A stretch of DNA of 45,158 bases from CAYSIX01 sp964431205 (lineage in GTDB: Bacteria; Planctomycetota; Phycisphaerae; Phycisphaerales; Phycisphaeraceae). Shown here piece after piece: positions 9,452 to 17,042 of the stretch. The stretch's first letter is position 1. The number at the start of each line of letters is the position of its first letter. Where the stretch lies: assembly GCA_964431205.1 (NCBI GenBank), contig CAYSIX010000004.1:1-45158 (forward strand). Reading direction: 5' to 3'. Made by a program: the position numbers and the translations under genes. The notes below the pieces were generated by a model. The model ran no database searches, was not told where the DNA came from, and saw only the letters and a program-made list of their open reading frames with translations.

Positions 9452-9505
9452 CCCGCCGCTCCTGACACACCCCAGCGGATTGAAGGCCGCGCTCGCCCCC
9501 CTTGT

Positions 9506-9679
9506 TCAAAGGTCCGGGTTGAAGTCCTCGGCCTCGTCCTTGACCTCGTTCCATGATTCCTGCAGCCATTCGCGAATGTCGTTGCGGAAAAAGATCAGCA
9601 ACGCCAGCAGGGGCAAGACGATGAAGGCGATGATCAGCAGCTTCTCGAGGCCTTCGGCCCCCCGATCGTCCCGGAGCAA
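9506..9679 (-). CDS. Small Flp/Tad pilin-like protein (second copy)
   Basis: A 57-residue candidate pilin. After a short charged leader comes G-AEGLEKLLIIAFIVLPLL, where a glycine is followed at position +5 by glutamate and a hydrophobic helix. This is the arrangement of Tad prepilin cleavage sites (normally G/XXXXEY; here EK). The tail is charged and ends in NPDL. The start is uncertain: the TTG at 9679 gives a leader typical for Flp pilins (LLRDDRG), while a TTG at 9763 overlapping the stop of the preceding pilin-like gene would add 28 residues. Its place between another pilin-like gene and the prepilin peptidase supports the call. It might instead be a TadE-like minor subunit. Confidence 0.68.
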   Translation of the reverse strand: MLRDDRGAEGLEKLLIIAFIVLPLLALLIFFRNDIREWLQESWNEVKDEAEDFNPDL

Positions 9680-9759
9680 TCGAGCGGCGGCGTCGGGCCA
9701 TCGGCCCCATCGCCCGGGCCCGTGCCCGGATCGGCACAAGGCCCGTGCCCCGCCCGCGC

Positions 9760-9978
9760 TCAAGGCCCCGGCAGGCTCGTGAACGTCACGCCCATCTGGT
9801 AATGACCCGCCAGCACGGCCAATCCCAGCCGGATCAGCAGGTAACCCGGGATCGCGATCACCGCGACCAGCAGCACCCATTCGAGCGTCGCCTGGCCGCG
9901 CTGGTCCAATAGCATCCGCCGCCAGACGGTGCTGTGTCGCGGTCGATGAGGTCGCCTCGGCCTCTCCATGAGTGCCAT
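9760..9978 (-). CDS. Small Flp/Tad pilin-like protein (first copy)
   Basis: A 72-residue protein with a basic leader rich in arginine and proline, then LLDQRG-QATLEWVLLVAVIAIP. The glycine with glutamate at +5 followed by a hydrophobic helix fits the class III/Tad prepilin cleavage motif, with tryptophan where the usual Flp pilin has tyrosine. The mature part would be about 45 residues. The ATG at 9978 is used; ATGs at 9969 and 9915 would shorten the leader, and the last gives the most Flp-like leader length. It lies 37 nt after the second CpaF gene and is followed by another pilin-like gene. It is probably a pilus subunit or a minor pilin. Confidence 0.75.
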   Translation of the reverse strand: MALMERPRRPHRPRHSTVWRRMLLDQRGQATLEWVLLVAVIAIPGYLLIRLGLAVLAGHYQMGVTFTSLPGP

Positions 9979-10015
9979 CCACGTCTAACAGGTTAGGTCG
10001 GTCGGACGGGCAGCA

Positions 10016-11119
10016 TCAAGTGAAAATCGTCTTGACGGGCGGGACGAGCAGGGGGGCGACGGATTCGTGCAGCCGGCCGGTCATCGCCGAGGGCTGGCCG
10101 GTCCACTTCAACGCCAGGCGCTGGGCCGGGTCGTCCGAGCCGGGCGGCTGGAGGGTGAACAGGTCGCGAAGGGCGTATTCTCCGGGGTCCGCAGCCGGGA
10201 CGAGCTCGCAGATGCGGGTGATCAGGCGTCGGCCGTCGAGCTGGCGGGCCATCTGCACGATCACGTCGATGGCCGAGGCGATCTGGACGCGCAGGCTGGA
10301 GCTGGCCAGCTCGACCCCGCCGAGCATGGCCAGGGTTTCCAGGCGGTGCAGGGCGTCGAGCGGGGTGTCGGCGTGCAGGGTGCCCAGCGACCCGCCGTGG
10401 CCGCAGGTCATCGCCTGGATCATGTCCAGCGCCTCGCTTCCGCGCACCTCGCCGATGATCAGCCGGTCCGGCCGCAGGCGCAGGCTCGAGCGGAACAGGT
10501 CGCGGATGGTGACGGCCGGTCGCCCGGCGAACTCAGCCGGCCGGGCCTCCAGCGCGATCACGTGCCGCTTCTGAAGCTGCAGCTCGGCGGTGTCCTCGAT
10601 CACGACGATGCGCTGATCGTCGGGAATGAACCGTGACAGCGCATTGAGCAGCGATGTCTTGCCCGAGCTGGTGCCCCCGCAGATGAGCAGGTTCAGCTCA
10701 CCGGCGACGGCGACCTCGAGGTACCGCCGGGCCAGGTCGGTCAGCGTGCCCAGCTCCACGAGCCAGTCGATGTCGAGCATCTGGCGGGCGAACTTGCGGA
10801 TCGACATCGCCGTGCCGCGCCGGGCGCACGGCGGGCGGACGATGTGCACCCGCGAGCCGTCGGGCAGCCGGCCGTCCAGCAGCGGGTCGGCCTCCTCGAG
10901 CGATCGGCCGGAGAACTGGAGCACGTTGCGCACCGCGGCGAGGAACATCGCCTCGTCCGGGAAACGCACGTCGGTGCGCTCCAGGCGTCCGCCGCGCTCG
11001 ATGAACACCTCGTCATACCGGTTGATCATGATCTCGCTGACCGTGTCGTCGTCGAGGAACGGCAGGACGGGGTCGAGGTACCGCCGGACGGTCTGCTCGG
11101 CCAGGGGCGCGTGGGGCAT
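10016..11119 (-). CDS. CpaF/TadA-type secretion ATPase, second copy without FHA
   Basis: A 367-residue ATPase of the same family as the fusion at 3424-5283 but lacking the FHA domain and most of the helical linker. It has the N-terminal region LPFLDDDTVSEIMINRYDEVF, Walker A GGTSSGKTS (about 147-155), the Asp-box VVIEDTAELQL, VGEVRG-equivalent IIGEVRGSEALDMIQAM and GHGGSLGTLHADTP. Two such ATPases in one Tad-like run may power opposite steps, or different machines; this cannot be decided from sequence alone. The ATG at 11119 overlaps the stop of the upstream TPR/peptidase gene (TGATG). Confidence 0.9.
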   Translation of the reverse strand: MPHAPLAEQTVRRYLDPVLPFLDDDTVSEIMINRYDEVFIERGGRLERTDVRFPDEAMFLAAVRNVLQFSGRSLEEADPLLDGRLPDGSRVHIVRPPCARRGTAMSIRKFARQMLDIDWLVELGTLTDLARRYLEVAVAGELNLLICGGTSSGKTSLLNALSRFIPDDQRIVVIEDTAELQLQKRHVIALEARPAEFAGRPAVTIRDLFRSSLRLRPDRLIIGEVRGSEALDMIQAMTCGHGGSLGTLHADTPLDALHRLETLAMLGGVELASSSLRVQIASAIDVIVQMARQLDGRRLITRICELVPAADPGEYALRDLFTLQPPGSDDPAQRLALKWTGQPSAMTGRLHESVAPLLVPPVKTIFT

Positions 11120-13938
11120 CAGCGTGTCACTCCGGTTTCATTCGTCGAATCGGGCGAGGCGTCGCGATCCAGGAAGAACCGCTCGACCGGCGCGCCGTCG
11201 TCCAGCTCCAGGGCCCGTCGCGCCGCGGCGTCGGCGGCCTCGGGGTCGCCCACCCGATGGTGCAGCGCCGCCAGGCGGACCAGGTGCACCGCTCGATCCG
11301 GCTCCAGCAGCGCGTTGGCCTCCAGGTGCGCCACCGCCGCCGGCGCCTCGCCGCGTTGCAGCTCGATCGTCGCCGCCAGTTCGTGCAGCGACGGGTCGTA
11401 AGGCCGTCGCCACAGCGCCCGCCGCACCGCCGCCGCCGCCTCGTCCAGCCTGCCCCCGGCCCGGTGCAGCCGCGCCAGCTCCCGCGCCCACTGGTCCTGG
11501 TCCACGTCCTGCTCGTCCAGACGCTCCAGCGCCGCGATCGCTTCCGCTTCGTCGCCCGCCTCCAACGCCAGCTTCGCGATCACCCGGTGCGGCCACGGGT
11601 CGATCGGCCGCAGCTCGGCGTAACGCTCGGCCAGACGACGCGCCTCGGCCGCGTCCCCGTTCGCCATCGCCCGCTCGCCCAGAAGCCGGATCACGTCCGG
11701 GTGATCCGGAAACGCTTCGGCCAGGCGGTCCAGCGCGGCCGGCTCCCGCCGCTCGCTCGGCGTCGAACGCCAGGACTCGACCTCGGCGTCCCCCGGCCGC
11801 GGCGCCAGGCCCCACGCCTCGACCTGCTCGGTCGCCCATGCCTTGAACTCGCTCATGAAACGCTCGGCCGACAGCTCCGTCACGCGCTGCAGCGCCTCGT
11901 CGCCCGCCACGCCCTCACGGTGCAACCCGAGCATGTCCACGATCGCGTCGCGCCCGAACCGCACGTCGATGAACTCGAGCATCCAGTCGGCCTGGGCGTA
12001 CGCCAGCGGGCGGTCGCGCGGCGTCTTCGGCCGCACAAACCCCCAGTTGATCTGATCCAGCGGGAACAGCTCGTCCTCGTGCAACGCCCAGGCGAGCAGG
12101 CGGCAGGTCGGCTCGCTGCGTCGCACCAGCTCCTGCGAGACGGCGCACGCCTCGGTGAACCAGTGCGGCACGCGGTTGCGCGTCTGGTCCAGCGTGACGG
12201 TGTGCACGAACTCGTGACGCACGACGTTGGCCCAGTTGTACGCGCCGCGCTGCTTCGGGCCCGACCGCGGCGGCGCCATCGCGATCACGTCCCCCGTGCA
12301 CGCCGCGATCGTCCAGATGTCCGGCATGCCCGTGATCCGCACGCCGAAGTGATCCTCATCCGGCATCAGCTCGATCTGGGTGAGCCGCGCCGGCTCGTGC
12401 GAAAAAGCCGCCGTCACGTCCGCGTAGATCTCGTCCAGCTCCTCGGCCATCAGCCGCGCCAGGACCTCATCCACCCCGGCTCGATAGCGGATCAGAAACC
12501 GCTCGGTCTCGATCGTCTCGAAGCCCAGCATCTGCTCGACGAGGCGGAGCTGGTTGGTCGCGCGACGGTTGAACGGGTCGAGCCGGGTCGCGCGCGTCAG
12601 CGCGGCGCGCGCCGCCTCGGGCTCGCCCGCCTGCATCAGCAGCAGGCCCAGCTCCACGTGTGGCGTCGGCCAGTTGGGTTGACGCTCGATCGCCTGCTCG
12701 AGCATCTCCCGGCCGGCCTCGTACTGCCGCGCATACGACAAGGCCTTCCCGACGGTGAACGGCCCGAGCGGATGCGCCGGCGCCAGGCTGTCGATCACCG
12801 CGAGCGTCTGCTCGACGGCTTGCTCGTCGTACGCCAGCGCATGCCCGGCCGCACGCAGCGCCAGGCCCAGCCGTTGACGCGGGTACGCCTCGAGCAGCCC
12901 GTCCAACGCCCGATGCGCGCTCGCCGTGTCCCGCTGCTGGAGCATGTTCTGCGCTTCGAGCAGCGCGGCCAGCGGATGCGCCGGGTCAATCTCGCGCAGC
13001 TTGTCGGTCGCGTCGGCGGCGGCGTCGAAGTTGAACCCCTCGACCGCCAGCCGGCCCAGCTCGTACCACGCCTCGCCCGCCTTGGGGTTCAGCGTCAACG
13101 CCTCGAGAAACGCCTCGACCGCCTGCTCGCGGTTGTCCTTGTCGGCCAGAAGTCGGCCCTCGGCCAGGTACGCCGGCCAGTACAGCGGGTCCAGGTCCTG
13201 CCGCGCCCGCGTGAGCATCGACAGCGCCAGGTGATAGTCCTGCGACGGCCGGCCCTGCAGGTGCGCCAGCAGCACGATCGCTTCGGCCGCGGCCGTCAGC
13301 TCCGCCGCATCTTCCAGCGACTCGAACTGCAGCCGCTTGCGCCACGGCTCGAGCGCCGCGACGGCGTCCCCGAACCGCCCCAGCCCGTCCAGCGCCCGCG
13401 CCCGCCACAGCGCCGCCCGGGCCGAGTCGTCCGGCGCATCGACCAGCAGCGACAACGCCGCTCCGTGCTCGCCGGCGTGGATCCGCGCCTCGGCCCGCAC
13501 CCGCACGTCCGCCGCCTCGTTTTGCAACGCCTCGTCGTCCCACCGGCCCCGCCACAGCGCCAGCCGCGCCGCCTCGGCCGGCGTCGGGGACTCGACCCGA
13601 TCCCACTGGCCGTGGAACAGCCGCATCCGCCGGCGTTCGGCCTCGCCGGTCAGCGCGTCGTCGATCAGCCGGCGGACCACGGGCGACAGCTCGATCTGTT
13701 CGCTGATCGCCGGGCCGGACGCGTCGGGTCGCATCGCGTCGGGCTGGGTGCGCTCGACGTCGCGAAGGTCCACCGGCGGGTCGGGCTCGGTGCTGGTGTC
13801 GCTGAGGCTCGGGGCGTGCGCCGACGCGTGCCCACCGCAAAGCAGGGCGAGCCCGCACGCGAGGCAGACGAGACGGCCAAGCAGCGTCCGCAGCGGGTCG
13901 GCGAGCCAGCAACGTCGGATGTGGAGGCGGTGGTTCAT
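11119..13938 (-). CDS. Exported TPR protein with gluzincin-like (peptidase MA-type) domain
   Basis: A 939-residue protein with an N-terminal signal peptide (LVCLACGLALLCGGHASA) and several blocks of TPR repeats, about residues 120-470 and 690-920. Between them is a zinc-metallopeptidase-like domain carrying HEFVH (about 574-578) and, about 16 residues on, WFTEACA with the third-ligand glutamate, the HExxH...E layout of gluzincins. It is therefore probably a periplasmic or outer-membrane peptidase or a peptidase-fold scaffold. It is the first gene of the Tad-like run and is coupled to the second CpaF gene by TGATG, which suggests a role in that apparatus. The substrate is unknown. The start is 29 nt from the divergent aminotransferase gene, so the two share a very short control region. 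Confidence 0.85.
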   Translation of the reverse strand: MNHRLHIRRCWLADPLRTLLGRLVCLACGLALLCGGHASAHAPSLSDTSTEPDPPVDLRDVERTQPDAMRPDASGPAISEQIELSPVVRRLIDDALTGEAERRRMRLFHGQWDRVESPTPAEAARLALWRGRWDDEALQNEAADVRVRAEARIHAGEHGAALSLLVDAPDDSARAALWRARALDGLGRFGDAVAALEPWRKRLQFESLEDAAELTAAAEAIVLLAHLQGRPSQDYHLALSMLTRARQDLDPLYWPAYLAEGRLLADKDNREQAVEAFLEALTLNPKAGEAWYELGRLAVEGFNFDAAADATDKLREIDPAHPLAALLEAQNMLQQRDTASAHRALDGLLEAYPRQRLGLALRAAGHALAYDEQAVEQTLAVIDSLAPAHPLGPFTVGKALSYARQYEAGREMLEQAIERQPNWPTPHVELGLLLMQAGEPEAARAALTRATRLDPFNRRATNQLRLVEQMLGFETIETERFLIRYRAGVDEVLARLMAEELDEIYADVTAAFSHEPARLTQIELMPDEDHFGVRITGMPDIWTIAACTGDVIAMAPPRSGPKQRGAYNWANVVRHEFVHTVTLDQTRNRVPHWFTEACAVSQELVRRSEPTCRLLAWALHEDELFPLDQINWGFVRPKTPRDRPLAYAQADWMLEFIDVRFGRDAIVDMLGLHREGVAGDEALQRVTELSAERFMSEFKAWATEQVEAWGLAPRPGDAEVESWRSTPSERREPAALDRLAEAFPDHPDVIRLLGERAMANGDAAEARRLAERYAELRPIDPWPHRVIAKLALEAGDEAEAIAALERLDEQDVDQDQWARELARLHRAGGRLDEAAAAVRRALWRRPYDPSLHELAATIELQRGEAPAAVAHLEANALLEPDRAVHLVRLAALHHRVGDPEAADAAARRALELDDGAPVERFFLDRDASPDSTNETGVTR

Positions 13939-13953
13939 GGGTTGAATCTAGTC

Positions 13954-13959
13954 TAGGAT
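13954..13959 (+). promoter_or_regulatory. Possible -10 box of the aminotransferase gene
   Basis: TAGGAT ends 8 nt before the GTG start at 13968, in a divergent gap of only 29 nt. No good -35 box or Shine-Dalgarno is seen. It is listed because other genes in this window show the same short spacing. Confidence 0.25.
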
Positions 13960-13967
13960 CGGCCGGC

Positions 13968-15119
13968 GTGAGCTTCCCGGACCAGACACGCCTGGACGAA
14001 TGGTTTCCGATCCGTCAGGAGCGGGTGTTTTTCAACCACGCCGGGGTGGGTCCGTTGAGCGGCGCGGCCGCCGAGGCGCTTCGCCACTACGCCGATCACG
14101 CCGCCGCCCACGCCTACGTCGACGGCGGCTGGTACCGCCGGGCCAGGCAGGTCAAGCAGACCGCCGCTGACCTGATCGGCGCCCGCGGCCCGCACGAGAT
14201 CGCCTTTATCCCCAACACCTCGACGGGCCTGGCCCAGGTCGCCAACGGGTTGACCTGGCGTCCCGGCGAGCAGGTGGTGATCACCAACGTCGAGTACCCG
14301 GCCAACCGCTACCCGTGGGAAAATCTAGCGCGGCGCGGCGTCGAGCTGATCGAGGTGCCGCAGCTCCCGGACGGGCGCATCGACGTCGAGGACGTCGTCG
14401 AGGCGATCACGGACCGGACGCGCGTCGTGGCGATCTCGCACGTGCAATACGCCTCGGGCCACCGCATCGACCTGCGGCCGATCAGCGAGATGGTCCATCG
14501 CGTCGGCGGGTACCTGTGCGTGGACGCGATCCAGAGCGTCGGCGTGCTGCCGGTGGACGTGCGGGCGATGGGGATCGACTTCCTCTCGGCCGACGGGCAC
14601 AAGTGGATGCTCGGCCCCGAGGGCTGTGGGTTCTTCTACTGCCACGAGGACCTGATCCCGCAGCTCTGGCCGACCGTGGTCGGGTGGATGTGCATGGTCG
14701 ACGCGGGCAACTACGGCGATTACCGCTTCGAGCTGCTGGCCGACGCCCGCCGCTTCGAGCCCGGCTCGTACAACATCCCCGGCATCCTGGCGCTGGGCGC
14801 GAGTCTGGACCTGATCGCGAGCGTCGGCGTCGAGGCGATCTGGGACCGCGTGCAGGATCTGACCGAGCGCGCGTGCGTCGGCCTGCGAGAACGCGGGTAC
14901 CGCGTGTTCAGCCCGCGCCGTCACGCCGGCGAGCGCAGCGGCATCGTCAGCTTCGTGCCCGGCGACGCGCACCCGCCCGCCGAGCAGATCGTCGCCGAAC
15001 TGGCGAAGCAGGACATCACCATCGCGCTGCGCGAGAGCCGCCTGCGCATCAGCCCGCACTTCTACAACAGCGACGAGCAGATCGACCGCTTCCTGGACGC
15101 GTTGCCCTCGGGAGCCTGA
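13968..15119 (+). CDS. Class V aminotransferase-fold PLP enzyme
   Basis: A 383-residue fold-type I PLP enzyme related to cysteine desulfurases, kynureninases and isopenicillin-N-epimerase-like proteins. The N-terminal FFNHAGVGPLSG, the NTSTGLAQVANGL loop, VDAIQSVGVLPVDV with the ring-stacking aspartate, and the Schiff-base lysine in SADGHKWMLGPEG (K212) are all present. The C-terminal region reads SRLRISPHFYNSDEQIDRF; the loop that carries the catalytic cysteine in SufS and IscS is absent, so a desulfurase function is unlikely even though automated tools often name such proteins that way. The start is a GTG with no Shine-Dalgarno. The gene stands alone, facing away from the Tad-like run and converging on the LolA-like gene. 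The substrate is unknown. Confidence 0.88.
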   Translation: MSFPDQTRLDEWFPIRQERVFFNHAGVGPLSGAAAEALRHYADHAAAHAYVDGGWYRRARQVKQTAADLIGARGPHEIAFIPNTSTGLAQVANGLTWRPGEQVVITNVEYPANRYPWENLARRGVELIEVPQLPDGRIDVEDVVEAITDRTRVVAISHVQYASGHRIDLRPISEMVHRVGGYLCVDAIQSVGVLPVDVRAMGIDFLSADGHKWMLGPEGCGFFYCHEDLIPQLWPTVVGWMCMVDAGNYGDYRFELLADARRFEPGSYNIPGILALGASLDLIASVGVEAIWDRVQDLTERACVGLRERGYRVFSPRRHAGERSGIVSFVPGDAHPPAEQIVAELAKQDITIALRESRLRISPHFYNSDEQIDRFLDALPSGA

Positions 15120-15153
15120 ACGTGTGGCCCTCCGGAGGCGCGGTCCCGCCCGA

Positions 15154-15975
15154 TCACGGGGCGTTGTCTTCCAGGCGATACACCTGCACCGTCCAGCCCG
15201 GCTCGTCGGGCGGGCTCGTGTCGAACGTGTCCGGGTTCGGCCGTGTGCCGGTCTCCACGTCGGTCAGGTCGATGATCGACTCCGTCTCGGCGTCTTCCTC
15301 GACGCTGTGCACGCGTCGGGGCAGGGCGGTCTGACGATCGAACCAGAAGTCGACGTGCGAGGCGTCGGTCGTCGCCGGGTCGCGTGGCGTCAGCCGCAGG
15401 CGCACCGTGTCCGGCGGGTCGTCGGCGGACGGCTCGACCCGCTCGACCTCGAACCGCTCGAGCACCCGCCGGCGGTTCAGGTCCAGCGGCAGCAGGAACG
15501 GCCCTTCGTCGAGCAGACCCCGGCTGGCCTCGTCGGCGGCGTCGCGCTGGGCTTCGGCCTCGGAGCGCAGCTCGCGTCGGGTGAACAGCTTCTCCTCGCG
15601 GTTGTGCTCGGCCAGCCATCGGCCGTCGAAGATGTAGCGGCGGTCCTGGGGATACAGCGCCTCGTCGAGGATCAGGCGGTCGAAGTGCACCGCGTACCGC
15701 CGCGGCGGGCCGGCGTCGTACCACAGCTCGCCGAAGCGTCGCTGCTCATCTCCGAGCAGCCCCTGGATGCGCGTCCAACGCACGTCGGCGCGCAGGTAGT
15801 CGATCTGTTGGGCGGCGTCTTCGACGCGTTTGAGCCACGCCTCGGCCGACTGATCGTCCGCGGTCGCATCGACTGGGTCCACGTTGGCCGGCGGTTCGGT
15901 CGCCACGGCTGCGCGGGGCGCGCAGGCCGCGGACGCCGCCAGCAGCAGCAAAGCTACGAGGTTCAGGCGCATCAT
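15154..15975 (-). CDS. LolA-like / outer-membrane lipoprotein-sorting family protein
   Basis: A 273-residue exported protein. The signal peptide (LVALLLLAASAACAPRA) ends in SAAC, a loose lipobox, so it may be a lipoprotein. The rest resembles the LolA/LolB-like beta fold: EAWLKRVEDAAQQIDYLRADVRW, then a strand ladder with FDRLILDEALYPQDRRYIFDGRWLAE, then a glycine-poor region and VDFWFDRQTALPRRVHS, a stretch typical of LolA-like proteins. In this family such proteins bind lipid or lipoprotein acyl chains in the periplasm. The ATG at 15975 is used (another lies one codon on). A TATGAT box ends 6 nt upstream, suggesting a leaderless message. It converges with the aminotransferase gene. The family call is moderate. 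Confidence 0.65.
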   Translation of the reverse strand: MMRLNLVALLLLAASAACAPRAAVATEPPANVDPVDATADDQSAEAWLKRVEDAAQQIDYLRADVRWTRIQGLLGDEQRRFGELWYDAGPPRRYAVHFDRLILDEALYPQDRRYIFDGRWLAEHNREEKLFTRRELRSEAEAQRDAADEASRGLLDEGPFLLPLDLNRRRVLERFEVERVEPSADDPPDTVRLRLTPRDPATTDASHVDFWFDRQTALPRRVHSVEEDAETESIIDLTDVETGTRPNPDTFDTSPPDEPGWTVQVYRLEDNAP

Positions 15976-15981
15976 GGCAGG

Positions 15982-15987
15982 ATCATA
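15982..15987 (-). promoter_or_regulatory. Possible -10 box of the LolA-like gene
   Basis: TATGAT on the minus strand ends 6 nt before the ATG at 15975. There is no clear -35 box. The very short spacing points to leaderless transcription. Confidence 0.35.
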
Positions 15988-16000
15988 CGCGCTGGGCCGA

Positions 16001-16777
16001 TCAGGCGGTATCCGTCGCCGAGGCTTCGCTGGGGATGCGGCGGAAGACCGTCCGCGTCGGATCGAGCTGGCGGATCCGCTCGGCGACCTGGTCGCTGAGC
16101 TTGCCCAGGTGCCCGACGAACCAGCCGGCGAGGCTGGGATGCGCGATCAGGCGATCGACGTGCGAGACCACGTCCCACTCCGGCTTGCCGCGCGGATCGA
16201 TCGGGACGCACTGAATCATGAGGATGCCGGCACGATCGGCGGCGTGGTAGAGCACGTCCGGGCCGTAGTGGTCGCGCACGAGCAGCAGGGAGTCGCCCGC
16301 GGCGGGCAGCAACTGGTTCTCGTCCACGCGATCGATGACAACGACCGAGTCGATCGGGCAGGCCTGGCCGTTGACGCGCAGCTCGAGGCCGGCCGTCTCG
16401 TCGTTCACCTGCCGCGAGACGGAGGTGAGCCCGAGGGTGAACTGCTGCCGGCCGATGGTTCGCGGGCCGTCGGCCGCCGCGACGGTGAGCTGATAGAGCG
16501 GCTGCTTGCCCATGCTCGCCGGCCACCAGCGCTCGGGGTGGACGACGTGGTAACGGACGACGCCGGCGCCGTCGGTCAGCTCGACGCGTTCGTCGGCCTC
16601 GTCGAAGAAGCCGTCGTCGCCCCGGACCTCGAGGTGCACACGGGCCTCGGCGTGCCGCGGCGGCGGCTCGCCGGGCAGACGCGAGACGATCTCGAGGCGC
16701 GCCTCGATGATCGCCTCATCCTCGTCGACGTATCGAACCATCGGCCGCACGGATGCCAGGCGATAAGTCGGGGTCAT
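16001..16777 (-). CDS. Small GH2-like (beta-mannosidase-type) protein, probably non-catalytic
   Basis: A 258-residue protein with no signal peptide. Residues about 15-130 resemble the immunoglobulin-like domain of glycoside hydrolase family 2, including the signature VHPERWWPASMGKQPLYQLTV. The following part has VRDHYGPDVLYHAADRAGILMIQCVPID, the counterpart of the GH2 strand in which the enzymes read about LYD-AD-GILVW-E. The domains that hold the catalytic glutamates are missing or replaced, and true enzymes are two to four times longer. It may be a carbohydrate-binding remnant or a regulatory protein. A GAGAAAGG box lies upstream of the ATG. It is followed at 26 nt by the LolA-like gene on the same strand. 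Confidence 0.6.
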   Translation of the reverse strand: MTPTYRLASVRPMVRYVDEDEAIIEARLEIVSRLPGEPPPRHAEARVHLEVRGDDGFFDEADERVELTDGAGVVRYHVVHPERWWPASMGKQPLYQLTVAAADGPRTIGRQQFTLGLTSVSRQVNDETAGLELRVNGQACPIDSVVVIDRVDENQLLPAAGDSLLLVRDHYGPDVLYHAADRAGILMIQCVPIDPRGKPEWDVVSHVDRLIAHPSLAGWFVGHLGKLSDQVAERIRQLDPTRTVFRRIPSEASATDTA

Positions 16778-17042
16778 AAACGGTCAACCTTTCTCCCTAG
16801 CGGGCTCAAGGTACGTCAGACCACCTATATTGTAGTATCGGTCAGGCGCCGCGGCGGCGACGGTATTCATGAATCGTACCGCCGTGACGAGCCCAGGGGG
16901 CCGAAGCTATCGGACCCGGCGCCACGCCGTCCCGCAGCCCTTGCGAGTCGGGACTTTTGCGACCCGGCCGCTGCTCGCCCGGCCACACGCTGCTAATATG
17001 CCGCCCCGCACCTCGGGCGGGCAACGAAGGAGTCTGCGAAAG
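16778..17042. other. Divergent intergenic region upstream of the sdh operon
   Basis: This stretch of 265 nt separates the GH2-like gene from the succinate dehydrogenase operon. It contains TACAAT on the minus strand near 16830 as a possible -10 for the GH2-like gene, TAATAT at 16994-16999 as a possible -10 for the sdh operon, and the Shine-Dalgarno GAAGGAG about 10 nt before the ATG at 17043. No gene is seen in it. Confidence 0.4.

Noticed and set aside
9506..9982. Single 158-residue gene spanning both pilin-like frames
   Set aside because: Its N-terminal half is out of frame with the clear pilin-like protein at 9760-9978 and lacks features; only the last 57 residues look real.
11257..13956. 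899-codon plus-strand frame opposite the TPR/gluzincin gene
   Set aside because: Arginine-, glutamine- and valine-rich shadow sequence without motifs; the minus-strand gene has a signal peptide and HExxH motif.
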